Below, in pieces: positions 35,542-44,337 of a stretch of 64,000 bases of DNA (the stretch's first letter is position 1; each line of letters opens with the position of its first letter). A program made the translations under genes and the position numbers. Origin of the DNA: Acinetobacter sp. ANC 4558. GTDB lineage: Bacteria > Pseudomonadota > Gammaproteobacteria > Pseudomonadales > Moraxellaceae. The notes beneath the pieces are model-generated. The model had not been told where the DNA came from. It was given only the letters and a program-made list of their open reading frames with translations, and ran no database searches. The DNA lies in NCBI RefSeq assembly GCF_002135375.1, contig NZ_NEGH01000014.1:22046-86045 (forward strand), in the 5' to 3' direction.

Positions 35542-35650
35542 TTGCAAAAAAAAAATAACCATGTATATTTTTCAAAAACAATAACTGAGTAAAAAATTAA
35601 AATAAAATATTTTAAACCTGCAAATCTTGGGAGAGTTTGTAGGTTTTTTT
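35542..35650 (+). ncRNA. Candidate small RNA: promoter and terminator without an ORF
   Basis: TTGCAA (35542-35547), a 16-bp spacer and TATATT (35564-35569) form a plausible promoter. About 45 bp later AAACCTGCAAA / TTTGTAGGTTT (35614-35645, one mismatch) with a run of eight T makes a terminator. A transcript of about 75 nt would have no usable ORF. The AT-rich background raises the chance of a spurious promoter. Confidence 0.35.
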
Positions 35651-35746
35651 TAGTTCATACTAAAACAGCAGTATTTAGACCTAACTGTTTTAGTACAAAG
35701 ATTTGGTTAACAATCATATTTATTTTTCAGATCATGATTTATCTAT

Positions 35747-36043
35747 TTATTCATAAAAATAAGTCATATTTTTTGATATCTTAACATTGTATTTTTTATA
35801 TTCATTTTCACCAGTTTTACAAAGAATATTCACCATTTTATCTTTTGTAGCACTTAACATACATTTACCTTCAATAGAAAATATATTTTTATCTAAAGTA
35901 TTACTATAAAATGTAATTTTACGATCAATTTGAAAGCCGTCAATTGTTGACGGCAAGTTAGTATTCGAAGTTCCTGTATCAAAAGAACACCCGATAAAAA
36001 CACCACTAAAAATTATGCTAAGTGTAAATAATATAAATTTCAT
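35747..36043 (-). CDS. Small lipoprotein of unknown function
   Basis: 98 residues. Signal peptide with lipobox FIGC (Cys19), then about 80 polar residues rich in Asn, Lys and Thr with two cysteines (EGKCML, NILCKT) that may pair. Located in the AT-rich island downstream of nothing obvious; no family recognised. Confidence 0.6.
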   Translation of the reverse strand: MKFILFTLSIIFSGVFIGCSFDTGTSNTNLPSTIDGFQIDRKITFYSNTLDKNIFSIEGKCMLSATKDKMVNILCKTGENEYKKYNVKISKNMTYFYE

Positions 36044-36686
36044 GATACAGACTTCTCCTGAATTTTTAAGACCAAGTATGACAGCGCCCTGATACTTAAA
36101 TAAAAATTAATCGTTACTTTAAATCTACGCTTTCAACTAGATGAATAAATAAAGTAGTTTCCCTATAAATCAAATATAATCAATATATTAACATTAAAGC
36201 ACGCGCTTAGATTTGCTTAATACAATATAATATAAATAATGTAAATCTAGACCTTAGTACATTTAGCTTTTTTACATCAATATCCCCCCACACTGATCAC
36301 AATTTATCCAAAACTGATAATCACAAGTACTAAATCAAAGGCAATCGCGTTAGAACTAAAGTAAAAAATATTTATAAAACCAAATTCCAAGCCCAGTAAT
36401 TAAAAGACCAATGCATGTATAAATGATATTGATTATCTTTCTGTATTTTTTCATAATAGAACTTAGTAGGCTATCTTTACTTATTTTTATAAATATGAAT
36501 ATATAATAAAAGAATCATTCATTTTACGTCCATTATTTAAATTCACGGCAAACCCTCTATCAATCTATAAAAACAACCTGTTTAAATATCATTGCATATG
36601 CCTAGTACTCAAAAAACTACATCTTTAAGTAATAAAAATTGTAATTGATGCGATTTACAAAGCTTTTGAATACTTTATAGTTATCT
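36044..36686. other. AT-rich gap with one possible membrane micro-ORF
   Basis: No gene of normal size. A minus-strand frame 36454-36356 encodes 32 residues with one hydrophobic helix (IINIIYTCIGLLITGLGIWF), but there is no ribosome site, so I do not list it as a gene. The gap ends at the left repeat of an IS remnant. Confidence 0.35.
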
Positions 36687-37317
36687 ATTAGATCTCTTTC
36701 ATAAGTCAAAAAATGACCTATCTTTTACTGATTATTTGTATCGTAGAGTTTTAAGTATTCATGCTTAATCTGTGGATGAAATACATCGGTTCAAAGCTGC
36801 TTTCTGAAGAACAATTCAAGCGGTATACCGGCATCTCATAGTCAACTTTTTATTTGATAGTTGAGCAAGTGAATAAACATATTTCCGCTAAAGGCAGACC
36901 ATCAAAGTTAAGTATTGAAGACCAGATTTTAATGTGTCTGCGCTATTGGCGAGAATATCGAACTTCATTTCATGTTGCCACAAGTTATGGAGTTTCAGAA
37001 CCGATAGCTTCAAGAATTGTACGTCATATTGAGGACTGTTTGGTTCGATCCAATCTATTTAACTTACCGAAAAAATTGCCCGAAGGTGCAGGCATTGACT
37101 GGAATGTTGTAATTGTAGATGCCACAGAAATACCCATATAAAGTCCTAAAAAACAGAAGAGTCGGGATCAAGCATGTATTTGGCAGTTTAAAAATATTCA
37201 AAATCCTTGCTGAGCGATATCTCAACCGAGGTAAAAGACTTGGTTTAAGACTCAATCTAATTGCTGAAATTTATAACATGGAATTGAAGAATAAATGACT
37301 TATGAAAAAAGTCTAAT
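36687..37317 (+). mobile_element. Deleted IS5-type element remnant
   Basis: Imperfect 22-bp terminal inverted repeats are visible at 36687-36708 and 37296-37317, both ending in TTTCATAAGTCA. The interior is a decayed copy of the transposase seen intact-length at 38213-39120, missing about 300 bp. Confidence 0.8.
36761..37299 (+). pseudogene. IS5-type transposase remnant
   Basis: Translated in frame it reads like the 38287 transposase but has a stop where a Cys stood (GIS-stop-STF), another after VVIVDATEIPI, and an internal deletion that joins KKQKS directly to the region of the third catalytic residue (IEHVFGS equivalent). It cannot be active. Confidence 0.8.
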
Positions 37318-37356
37318 AATTATACGATATTTACCGCCATTGATATCAGAAACCAT

Positions 37357-38190
37357 TTAAATAGGAAAAAGTTGATCCGTTTTTCTTAAATAATAATCAA
37401 TCCAATTTTGTAAATAAGAATATGGATATGACAACTTATATGGTCTCATAAAATCAACAATATCTTGATATTCTTCTTGAGGAAGTGGCCCGTACTTAAT
37501 TAATTCTTTAGGAGCAATCTCATGATCTATACCCAAATCAAAACCATGCATTGAAGCCAATTTTGCATATATCAAAACCTGTGGCTGTAAATAAAAATCA
37601 TAATACGCAAGTGTATATTTAGCTGTGTCTTGAGCAATTTTTTTAATAAAAAATGGCTCTAATGTCTTTTTCATCCCTTCTAAATCTTGCTCTGCAAATG
37701 CAATATAAAGTTGGAAATCATATTTTCTAAGTTCAAGTTCTTTGGCAAATTGCTTAATTTTTGGTATTGGAGCATCAATAACTTTCTGACTGCGTTGTTT
37801 TAAACGTTCTAATTGTTTACCTTCCAACATCAGTAGAGTGTTGTAAATCATTTGACGGTTTAAGCCATATTCATCTTCTAATTCTTCAGTGTCATTCGCA
37901 ACTTCTTCAATATTTCGAATTAAAAAATCTCTGATTTCAGTACTATCACTCATCAGCATATGAAACATGGGGGCTTTAACATTGTTATAATCCGAACGAA
38001 AAAAGAAAGGCATAGGATCATCACGAGTCACACTATTTAAAATGCTTAACTTAGAATAAACATAAGCTAGTTTTTTAAATTTTTTTAGATCCTGATCAAA
38101 TAACCAAGCACCAACCATATGTGCATTAACCTCGCTTGAAAAATAATACATTACTACAAATGGATTTCCATTGAGCCTGTTGCATACCAA
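37357..38190 (-). CDS. Orphan immunity-like protein, probably 5'-truncated
   Basis: Up to 277 residues, the frame beginning at a TTG about 20 bp from the left end of an IS. Helical, soluble, with paired aromatic residues (YYDFYLQPQVLIYAK, YSYLQNWIDYYLR). It recalls Imm49-type immunity proteins of polymorphic toxin systems, but I hold that loosely. Another frame continues upstream (YWYATGSMEIH), suggesting the N-terminus was lost through IS insertion plus a frameshift. It sits downstream of the CDI-like locus in the same direction, between two IS copies. Confidence 0.5.
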   Translation of the reverse strand: MVCNRLNGNPFVVMYYFSSEVNAHMVGAWLFDQDLKKFKKLAYVYSKLSILNSVTRDDPMPFFFRSDYNNVKAPMFHMLMSDSTEIRDFLIRNIEEVANDTEELEDEYGLNRQMIYNTLLMLEGKQLERLKQRSQKVIDAPIPKIKQFAKELELRKYDFQLYIAFAEQDLEGMKKTLEPFFIKKIAQDTAKYTLAYYDFYLQPQVLIYAKLASMHGFDLGIDHEIAPKELIKYGPLPQEEYQDIVDFMRPYKLSYPYSYLQNWIDYYLRKTDQLFPI

Positions 38191-38212
38191 TAGTCAGAGA
38201 TTTCCCCATTAC

Positions 38213-39120
38213 ATAAGATATCTTTCATAAATCAAAAAACGATCTATCTTTTGCTGATTATTTGTACCGAAGAATTTTAAATATTCATGCATAATTTGCG
38301 TATGAAATACGTCGATTCAAAAAAGCTTTCTGAAACACAGTTTAAGCGATATACAGGCATCTCATGCTCAACCTTTGATTTAATGGTTGAACAACTGAAA
38401 ATGCATGTCCCTACTAAAGGTAGACCAACCAAATTGAGCATAGAAGATCAAATCCTTTTGTGCTTAAGTTATTGGCGTGAATACCGAACATTGTTCCATG
38501 TCGCTACAAGTTATGGTGTCTCAGAGCCTACTGCTTCAAGAATCGTCCGCCATGTAGAGGACTGCCTGTATTTAATGTACCGAAGCATTTGCCTGAAGGT
38601 GAAGGCATCGACTGGAATGTGGTGATCGTAGATGCCACGGAAATTCCAATACAAAGGCCTAAAAAAACAGAAGAAAAGTTATAGTGGCAAGAAGAAAGCA
38701 CATACTTTCAAAGTACAGACCATCATTCATTATAGAACTCAGCAAATTCTGAATTTATGCACAAGTCGTGGTGCTGTACATGATTTCGAACTCTTTAAAC
38801 GAAACTTGAATCAGATTCCTACAGGTGCCTTTATCCTTGCAGATAAGGGTTATCAAGAGATCTATACAATGTATCCAAATAGCTTATTGCCTCTAAAAGC
38901 AAAGAAGCGCTGCAAACTAGATCCCGAGCTAAAACTTTACAATCAAGAAATCAATAAAAGAAGAATTGGAATTGAGCATGTATTTGGCAGTTTAAAAACC
39001 TTTAAAATCCTTGCTGGGCGATATCGTAATCGAGGCAAAAGACTAGGCTTAAGATTCAATTTAATTGCTGGAATTTATAATATGGAACTGAGTAAAAAAT
39101 GACTTATGAAAGAACCTTAT
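38213..39120 (+). mobile_element. IS5-family insertion sequence, about 0.9 kb
   Basis: Terminal repeats TCTTTCATAAATCA (38221-38234) and its complement TGACTTATGAAAGA (39100-39113), with ATAAG-type outer bases, flank a DDE transposase. It has the same orientation as, and shares its ends with, the remnant at 36687, so the two bracket a 0.9-kb segment. Exact ends and target duplication could not be fixed. Confidence 0.82.
38287..39102 (+). pseudogene. IS5-family DDE transposase with two frameshifts
   Basis: Frame 1 (38287-38625) has the N-terminal HTH domain (GRPTKLSIEDQILLCLSYWR); a later frame (from 38632) has ILADKGYQ (second Asp) and GIEHVFGSLK (Glu). The middle segment, encoding the first catalytic Asp (VVIVDATEIPI), is in a third frame. 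Compared with the sibling at 36687, about 13 nt are missing near 38577 and one A is added in the A-run near 38660. So the gene is broken rather than using programmed frameshifting. Confidence 0.75.
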
Positions 39121-39322
39121 AGTTTATTAATATAGTCTTAACCATATTTAGCATCCAATTTTTTAGGATTTTTTGCACATTGGCAGATTTCCCCTATACT
39201 TTACATATACATCCTTCTCGCCATTTAGCTGATTCTTCTTTAATGAAATTCCCGTTGCTTAAAATGAAAATCAATCATAATTTTTTACAACATTTCTTAT
39301 TTTAATTTCAAACCCCTTCAAA
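39121..39322. other. Noncoding gap behind the immunity candidate
   Basis: AT-rich; AGATTTCCCC occurs here (39185) and also on the other side of the IS (38199), a possible remnant of the interrupted sequence. No gene seen. Confidence 0.3.
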
Positions 39323-39913
39323 TTAATTTGAAAAATCTAATGCTTTAGGTATTTCTTTTAATTCACTATTAAAGTTAAATTCTGAATCTTTAAAACGAAT
39401 TTTAATATTGTGTTTTTTTACATAAAAATCAATAATATTGAGTATTTCATAATAATCATCATTTTTTTTAATCTCAATACTCCAAGATAATTTTAATTCT
39501 TTTCTGCTATTTATAATACATCTATACATGATATTATTAGAACTGTAATCAACTAGCTTTAGAAAGTAGATATCTTCTACATCATTCCAGTTTAGAAACT
39601 TTTTTTTCAAAAATAATGTTCTAAATGAAGCTCCATATTCATTAATATAAATTGGGAAAATCATTGCAGAACCAAATATCACTAGTAAAAGAGCTCCTAT
39701 TACAGTAAATAACAAGAGTAATATGTTAAGAGTCCCATTTAAAAGAAGGTTATCAACCCCTTCTCTAAATACAAAAAAACATAAAAGAATAAATACAACC
39801 ATCATTAAAATAGTCATTATTATGTGTATAATGATATCACTTGACCTATAGATAATATCAGGCCCATTCATATATTTATTATGATTAACATTTTTATTAT
39901 TTCTTTTGAACAT
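39323..39913 (-). CDS. Membrane-anchored protein, candidate CdiI-type immunity protein
   Basis: 196 residues with two hydrophobic helices (about 27-48 and 60-85) and a polar C-terminal domain of about 100 residues. AAGG lies 8 bases before the ATG. It overlaps the chimeric effector gene by 17 bp, exactly where an immunity gene is expected. An inner-membrane immunity protein would suit a pore-forming or membrane-targeting toxin. The pairing is inferred from position; the family is not recognised. The fold could also be a PH-like membrane protein. Confidence 0.6.
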   Translation of the reverse strand: MFKRNNKNVNHNKYMNGPDIIYRSSDIIIHIIMTILMMVVFILLCFFVFREGVDNLLLNGTLNILLLLFTVIGALLLVIFGSAMIFPIYINEYGASFRTLFLKKKFLNWNDVEDIYFLKLVDYSSNNIMYRCIINSRKELKLSWSIEIKKNDDYYEILNIIDFYVKKHNIKIRFKDSEFNFNSELKEIPKALDFSN

Positions 39914-40601
39914 TATTATTACCTTTAGGTTTTACTTTTTGGATTTTTTCGGCTCCAATGCCTATTACAGCAGAATTAATATCAACAATGATATTTGCAA
40001 CTTTAGAATTTGTTCCAGAAGACGAAATTGCAGCTCGACCGCTAATTTTTGGAATTAGTGCCCCAACAACTCCCGATTTTATAATATTATTAGTTAAAGG
40101 ATCGCTATTTAAACCATTATTAATAAAAGTTCCTGCCATTCCACCAAATCCTCCCACTCCAACTTCTGCTATTCCTCTTCCAAGACTACTTCCTAATTTT
40201 CCAACAACTTTCCCCCCTAAATACTCAGTTAATACTCCAACTCCTGCACCCTTGCTATGACCAAATGGTGCAAACCAATCAATAATCCATAGACGATCAC
40301 CACTTTTCCACTCGGAAATTGCTAATGGCTGCCCCAAATTTTGAATATATTTCTGCTCTATTGCTTCATCTAAAAATGCCCAACTGACATAGCCAATAAC
40401 TCGTTCATTTTCAATAAACACTGCAAATTGTCGATATTGTAAAAATGGGACTGTTCGACTCATGAAGTAACTTAATGGCGCATTTTTTAAAGAGGGAACA
40501 TACTGCCATAACCAAACCAGTGAGCCTAAAACCTCAGCCTCACTCCAATGCTCAACAGGATAATGTGATGGTGCTATAACACTGATATTTCCAATCTTCA
40601 T
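39897..40601 (-). CDS. Chimera: HlyC/CdiC-type acyltransferase fused to a CdiA C-terminus
   Basis: 234 residues from the ATG at 40601 (AGGAG 8 bases upstream). Residues 1-116 are a toxin-activating lysine-acyltransferase: LGSLVWLW, the FIENERVIGYVSWA strand pair, ISEWKSGDRLWIIDWFAPFG with Asp109. The position of the catalytic His of HlyC appears to be Leu38. From about residue 117 the sequence switches to Gly-rich VLTEYLGGKVVGKLGSSLGR...GGFGGMAGTFINNGLNSD, typical of the C-terminal end of large haemagglutinin/CdiA effectors. This looks like an in-frame deletion that removed almost the whole effector gene. Confidence 0.75.
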   Translation of the reverse strand: MKIGNISVIAPSHYPVEHWSEAEVLGSLVWLWQYVPSLKNAPLSYFMSRTVPFLQYRQFAVFIENERVIGYVSWAFLDEAIEQKYIQNLGQPLAISEWKSGDRLWIIDWFAPFGHSKGAGVGVLTEYLGGKVVGKLGSSLGRGIAEVGVGGFGGMAGTFINNGLNSDPLTNNIIKSGVVGALIPKISGRAAISSSGTNSKVANIIVDINSAVIGIGAEKIQKVKPKGNNNVQKK

Positions 40602-40612
40602 CAACATTTCTC

Positions 40613-42370
40613 CTAAAAGGTATAGCTCGTACTAAAGCCATAATTCATATCGAAGTTTTGGAAATATTCCGGTTTCTTTAATGGCTTTGCTGCAAAAACA
40701 TCATAGTAAAAGGTTCCACCAATCTTGACCTGACCACGAAATCCAATTGCAGAACCAAGCAAAGTTTGACCTAATAGCCACTCAGCTGATTGACCAGCCA
40801 CATGTCCCGCATCGAAAGCAACATAAAACTGATGTGAAGGTAAAAAGGCAAAACCAAAATCATTACGCCAATAGAAACCACGATCTGCAGATAAAGTTAA
40901 ATCACCATTAAAGCCACGAACTGTATAACGTCCACCAATTGAAACCCGGTCTTGTACACTTAAAGGTGTGTTGTTGTATTGTCCATGAAAAGTACTGGCG
41001 TAGTTAAATTGTTCGTTGCCAAGTTTGAAAGGAATTTGTAGATTGGCATCTAATATCCAAACTTTCATCCGAGATGTGCCTTCATTAAAGGCCTCTTCAG
41101 GAGCAACTAATGAACTCAATGCTCCTGTTCCCCGTTTATACCCAACACCTAAATCTAAAATGGCAGATTGAATATATTCACGATGATCAATATTAAATTG
41201 CCATCCTGCAACATCTCGTCGTTGTATGGTTAACTCAGCATCATCAATAAAGCTTTTAGAATTACGATGCCAACCTTTTAATGTTGCACTGGTTTTTCTT
41301 TTTACATCGCGATACAGCAATTTCGTGAGTGCGAGCTCTTGATGATGACTTTCACCATTGTAGTTATAAACGTTATTTGCCCCTGCAACTGCTTGATCAT
41401 AGTGATAACGATTAATGTTGGCGCTCACCAGCCAATTCTTATAAGGGACTGAATAATGAATGGCATAGTTATTGGTTCCACTATCGACTGTAGTCCCATT
41501 TTGGTCAGTAATCGATTGCTGATCTGCGATATTCCGTCCAAAGGTAATATAAAATAAATCACTTCGAAACAAAGGATTATCCAAAGATAGTGTCAGATTG
41601 CCCTGATATTTACCCGTTTGTCGACTACCTGCATCATCGATACTCAATGTGACACGAGCAGGAATGGTCCGTTGTTGCCATTTTACAATCACATCACTTT
41701 GATTCGGTGCAGCTGCAGGAACAATTTGAATATCTGCTTCAACGGTAGGCACACGTTTTAAATTTTCTAAACCTTGTTCTAATGCTCGTAGATTAAGGAC
41801 ATCTCCCTTTTTTAATGGGAAAATATTTTTAGCATATTGAATACGACCTGCATGGGTATGAATATCATCGCTTAAATCAATTTTAATCTCACCCAATAAA
41901 CCTGGGATCACCGTCAGTTTAAGTTTGCCTGAGCTTAAGTTTTGTGGAGCAACTAAAATACGCGTGGTGGTATAACCCTCCCCAATAATCAAGTTCTGTG
42001 TTTGGCTCATCAGCAGATTAATTCTCTGCTCCCCCATACACAAACCATCTTTAAATTCTAATTCTTTTAAAGTCTGTTTTAGATATTTTTCAAAACGGAT
42101 GCTCATATCTCCGTTTAATTTGACTTGATGAATCGGAAAACAATTCTGATCTTCAATTTCTTGAAATGTAATAGGTGATTTATTTTGTGCTTGTTCTAAC
42201 AAGACATCTCGTTGTGGTTGAGTAATTTTTTCAAGTTCGGTTTGGCGTTGTTGATTCTGAATTAAACCATCAACGGCTGGGTCAAAATCCTGTGCTAAAG
42301 ATAGACCAGATATACTAAAAGCACAGATTATTAAAAAGACAATCTGGATTTGTTTTTTATTGTTATACAT
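40613..42370 (-). CDS. cdiB: CdiB/ShlB-type two-partner secretion transporter
   Basis: 585 residues from the ATG at 42370, which begins a clean signal peptide (cleavage after SGLSLA). Two POTRA domains fill about 60-220 (CFPIHQVKLNGD, IPGLLGEIKIDL), followed by a 16-strand outer-membrane barrel with the lid motif IGGRYTVRGFNG and a terminal Phe. It would export a CdiA/FhaB-type effector. The reading frame is intact although its partner has been deleted. The acyltransferase chimera starts 11 bp downstream. Confidence 0.9.
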   Translation of the reverse strand: MYNNKKQIQIVFLIICAFSISGLSLAQDFDPAVDGLIQNQQRQTELEKITQPQRDVLLEQAQNKSPITFQEIEDQNCFPIHQVKLNGDMSIRFEKYLKQTLKELEFKDGLCMGEQRINLLMSQTQNLIIGEGYTTTRILVAPQNLSSGKLKLTVIPGLLGEIKIDLSDDIHTHAGRIQYAKNIFPLKKGDVLNLRALEQGLENLKRVPTVEADIQIVPAAAPNQSDVIVKWQQRTIPARVTLSIDDAGSRQTGKYQGNLTLSLDNPLFRSDLFYITFGRNIADQQSITDQNGTTVDSGTNNYAIHYSVPYKNWLVSANINRYHYDQAVAGANNVYNYNGESHHQELALTKLLYRDVKRKTSATLKGWHRNSKSFIDDAELTIQRRDVAGWQFNIDHREYIQSAILDLGVGYKRGTGALSSLVAPEEAFNEGTSRMKVWILDANLQIPFKLGNEQFNYASTFHGQYNNTPLSVQDRVSIGGRYTVRGFNGDLTLSADRGFYWRNDFGFAFLPSHQFYVAFDAGHVAGQSAEWLLGQTLLGSAIGFRGQVKIGGTFYYDVFAAKPLKKPEYFQNFDMNYGFSTSYTF

Positions 42371-43085
42371 TTTATTTTTTATTCTAATAAATTGATTTAT
42401 TTTACAAAACAATAGCATATTTTATAAAAATTAATCAATAATTTAAATTTTTATATATTTTATTAACAATCATATTAGAGTTCTTTCATGAAATACTTCG
42501 TTGTTATTTCCCTCTTCAGTGAAATTTTTTATAACAAATATTAATCAATACAAATATCACTAAATATAATGTGCATGTAATTCAATAGATTATTGATACG
42601 CATAAACAATCTTTTTCACATGAAGTATACAAAAATGGATGATTAAGTATAAATATGACTAGATCTCTTACAATTCATTTGAGATTATCCGCTATACAGT
42701 TACAAACTCTAGGGATATTATGGTTTTGTTGTCTTATGTCCGACTCATGATCTAAGACATTCCTCGTTGTAAGCTCCCCTTACAACGGGGTTTTTTAATT
42801 CTGAATGCTTTTAATAATAGATAATTTTAAACGTAAAAATTCGTTCAACTTTTGACTGTAATCATCTCTAGGGCTTGTGCTTCATAAATATCAAAAACCA
42901 AATAGTTAATCTATATTCTCATCATTTGCAAGAAAAGAGGATGTACATTGGAAATGAGGTACACCGATATAAACTACAAGCAGGAAGATGTTTTTTCTAA
43001 AATTTAATACTTAAATTCTATTTAATTCCATATAAAAATTATGGTATTTTGGGTCTCATAATTTTATTTATAGGGATACTGAATC
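42371..43085. other. Long AT-rich gap upstream of cdiB
   Basis: Contains the cdiB promoter region (unresolved) and, on the plus strand, a small leader-like unit at 42655-42796 that is listed separately. The rest (42797-43085) has no coding frame; AGGGA at 43071 serves the 43086 gene. Confidence 0.4.
42655..42796 (+). promoter_or_regulatory. Leader-peptide and attenuator-like unit
   Basis: An ATG at 42655 opens a 31-residue frame rich in Leu and Ile (IHLRLSAIQLQTLGIL), and a second ATG at 42720 with AGGG upstream opens an 11-residue frame rich in Leu and Val. They overlap a hairpin TGTCTTA / TAAGACA (42730-42759), followed by a strong terminator CGTTGTAAG / CTTACAACG (42765-42787) with GGGGTTTTTT. 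This is the layout of an amino-acid attenuator, or of a small RNA, but no biosynthetic gene follows. Confidence 0.45.
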
Positions 43086-43526
43086 ATGATTAATAAATTC
43101 CTACCAACTTTAGAAAAATTTCAAGAACTAGAAGATCAATATATTGAATACTTTTCCACTAAAGGTGAAAAAGATGTTTTAGGTCGAGTCATTTCAAACA
43201 TGAAAGGAACTGTTGAAATTCAAGCATCACAAGGTGTAGATGCATGGTTAGCTTATGGTACTTATCTACCAGCTGTAGAACGAATCATTGCATTACACCA
43301 AGGTGAAAGTGAAGAAGCATTTTATATCCGTACCAAATATCCAGAAAAAATTGTCAATGCCTATACCATTCCAGAGCATGATATTGCGACACTGATTGCA
43401 GCAGATAAATATAGTCGAATTCATCAACATACCGTTCCCGTCAACACCAGTACTTGGCCTTTAAACGATGATGGCTTACATATAGACTTATTAGATTTCA
43501 AAAATCGCCTTAAAGCAAATATTTGA
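43086..43526 (+). CDS. Hypothetical cytoplasmic protein
   Basis: 146 residues, AGGGA 10 bases before the ATG. Acidic, no signal peptide or membrane segment; contains GVDAWLAYGTYLPAVERIIALH and a C-terminal DLLDFKNRL. No family recognised. Convergent with the histidine phosphatase gene. Confidence 0.65.
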   Translation: MINKFLPTLEKFQELEDQYIEYFSTKGEKDVLGRVISNMKGTVEIQASQGVDAWLAYGTYLPAVERIIALHQGESEEAFYIRTKYPEKIVNAYTIPEHDIATLIAADKYSRIHQHTVPVNTSTWPLNDDGLHIDLLDFKNRLKANI

Positions 43527-43553
43527 ATTTTATTCACGTAATCTCTGAACTTT

Positions 43554-44297
43554 TTATAAAATTTCTCTTTTCTGAAAATCGCTTATAGAAAGTTCATTTA
43601 ATTGACCTCTCCATATCCATTTTAATTTTGATTCAAGAAATACATCTCCTTCAAACCAAACAAATAATCCTTCCATCATTTGTGGCCAATCTTCTTTACT
43701 GACTTCATGCTTGCCAGAAATCACTGCTAAAATTGCAGCAAGAATCGTATCATGACTGACCGCAAGGCTTAAACCATTTTTTTGTTGAGGATGAGTGTTA
43801 TAAATAAGTTCAAGGACATCAACCACCCCATGTATTGGATGTTTCATACCTGGCAAAGCATTATTAACAAAACTATTAATAAACCCAATGGCTCCTTGTT
43901 TTTGAAAATATGGACCTGCTTTTTGAATATCCAAAACAAAACTTCCAGGTTCAACCAACAAGCCTTGTTCTATAATTTCAATATAATGAGTATGGTTTTC
44001 AGTACCAGTTACACGATCTGCGCCTTGAATCATTAATGCAGCAGTATCAACACAGCGCTGGATTGGACTGGAGATACAATGCTCAACCACCCTATCGGTA
44101 TTATTAATTAAATAAGCACCCCATTCTTCTGCTAATTCACGCCCCTGATAGGTTAATTGTAAATCATAACCAGCTAAGCCTTGTCCTTCGGCAATCTCTC
44201 GAATTGAATGTCGTGTAAATAAAGTCACAGGCGTCTGTAAATTTGGCAATAAATCTAATGCCTTTAACATGCTTGGAGGGAGCAGCTTAAGTGCCAT
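43554..44297 (-). CDS. Histidine phosphatase superfamily protein
   Basis: 247 residues. The catalytic phospho-histidine motif is FTRHSIRE near residue 28, with ISSPIQRC (second Arg) about 65 residues later and the C-terminal catalytic His in AVSHDTILAA. The substrate (small phosphoester, phosphoprotein or phytate-like) is undetermined. It is 40 bp downstream of cysQ in the same direction, probably co-transcribed. Confidence 0.85.
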   Translation of the reverse strand: MALKLLPPSMLKALDLLPNLQTPVTLFTRHSIREIAEGQGLAGYDLQLTYQGRELAEEWGAYLINNTDRVVEHCISSPIQRCVDTAALMIQGADRVTGTENHTHYIEIIEQGLLVEPGSFVLDIQKAGPYFQKQGAIGFINSFVNNALPGMKHPIHGVVDVLELIYNTHPQQKNGLSLAVSHDTILAAILAVISGKHEVSKEDWPQMMEGLFVWFEGDVFLESKLKWIWRGQLNELSISDFQKREIL

Positions 44298-44337
44298 AAT
44301 GAGCTTAATTTATCAATTTATTCTACTATAACATGAA

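Noticed and set aside
36356..36454. 32-residue membrane micro-ORF in the island
   Set aside because: Plausible helix, but no ribosome site and a very AT-rich background that favours hydrophobic frames by chance.
38577..38665. Programmed frameshift in the IS transposase
   Set aside because: The A-run looks like a slippery site, but the sibling copy has six A in frame and an upstream deletion also breaks the frame, so plain mutation explains it better.
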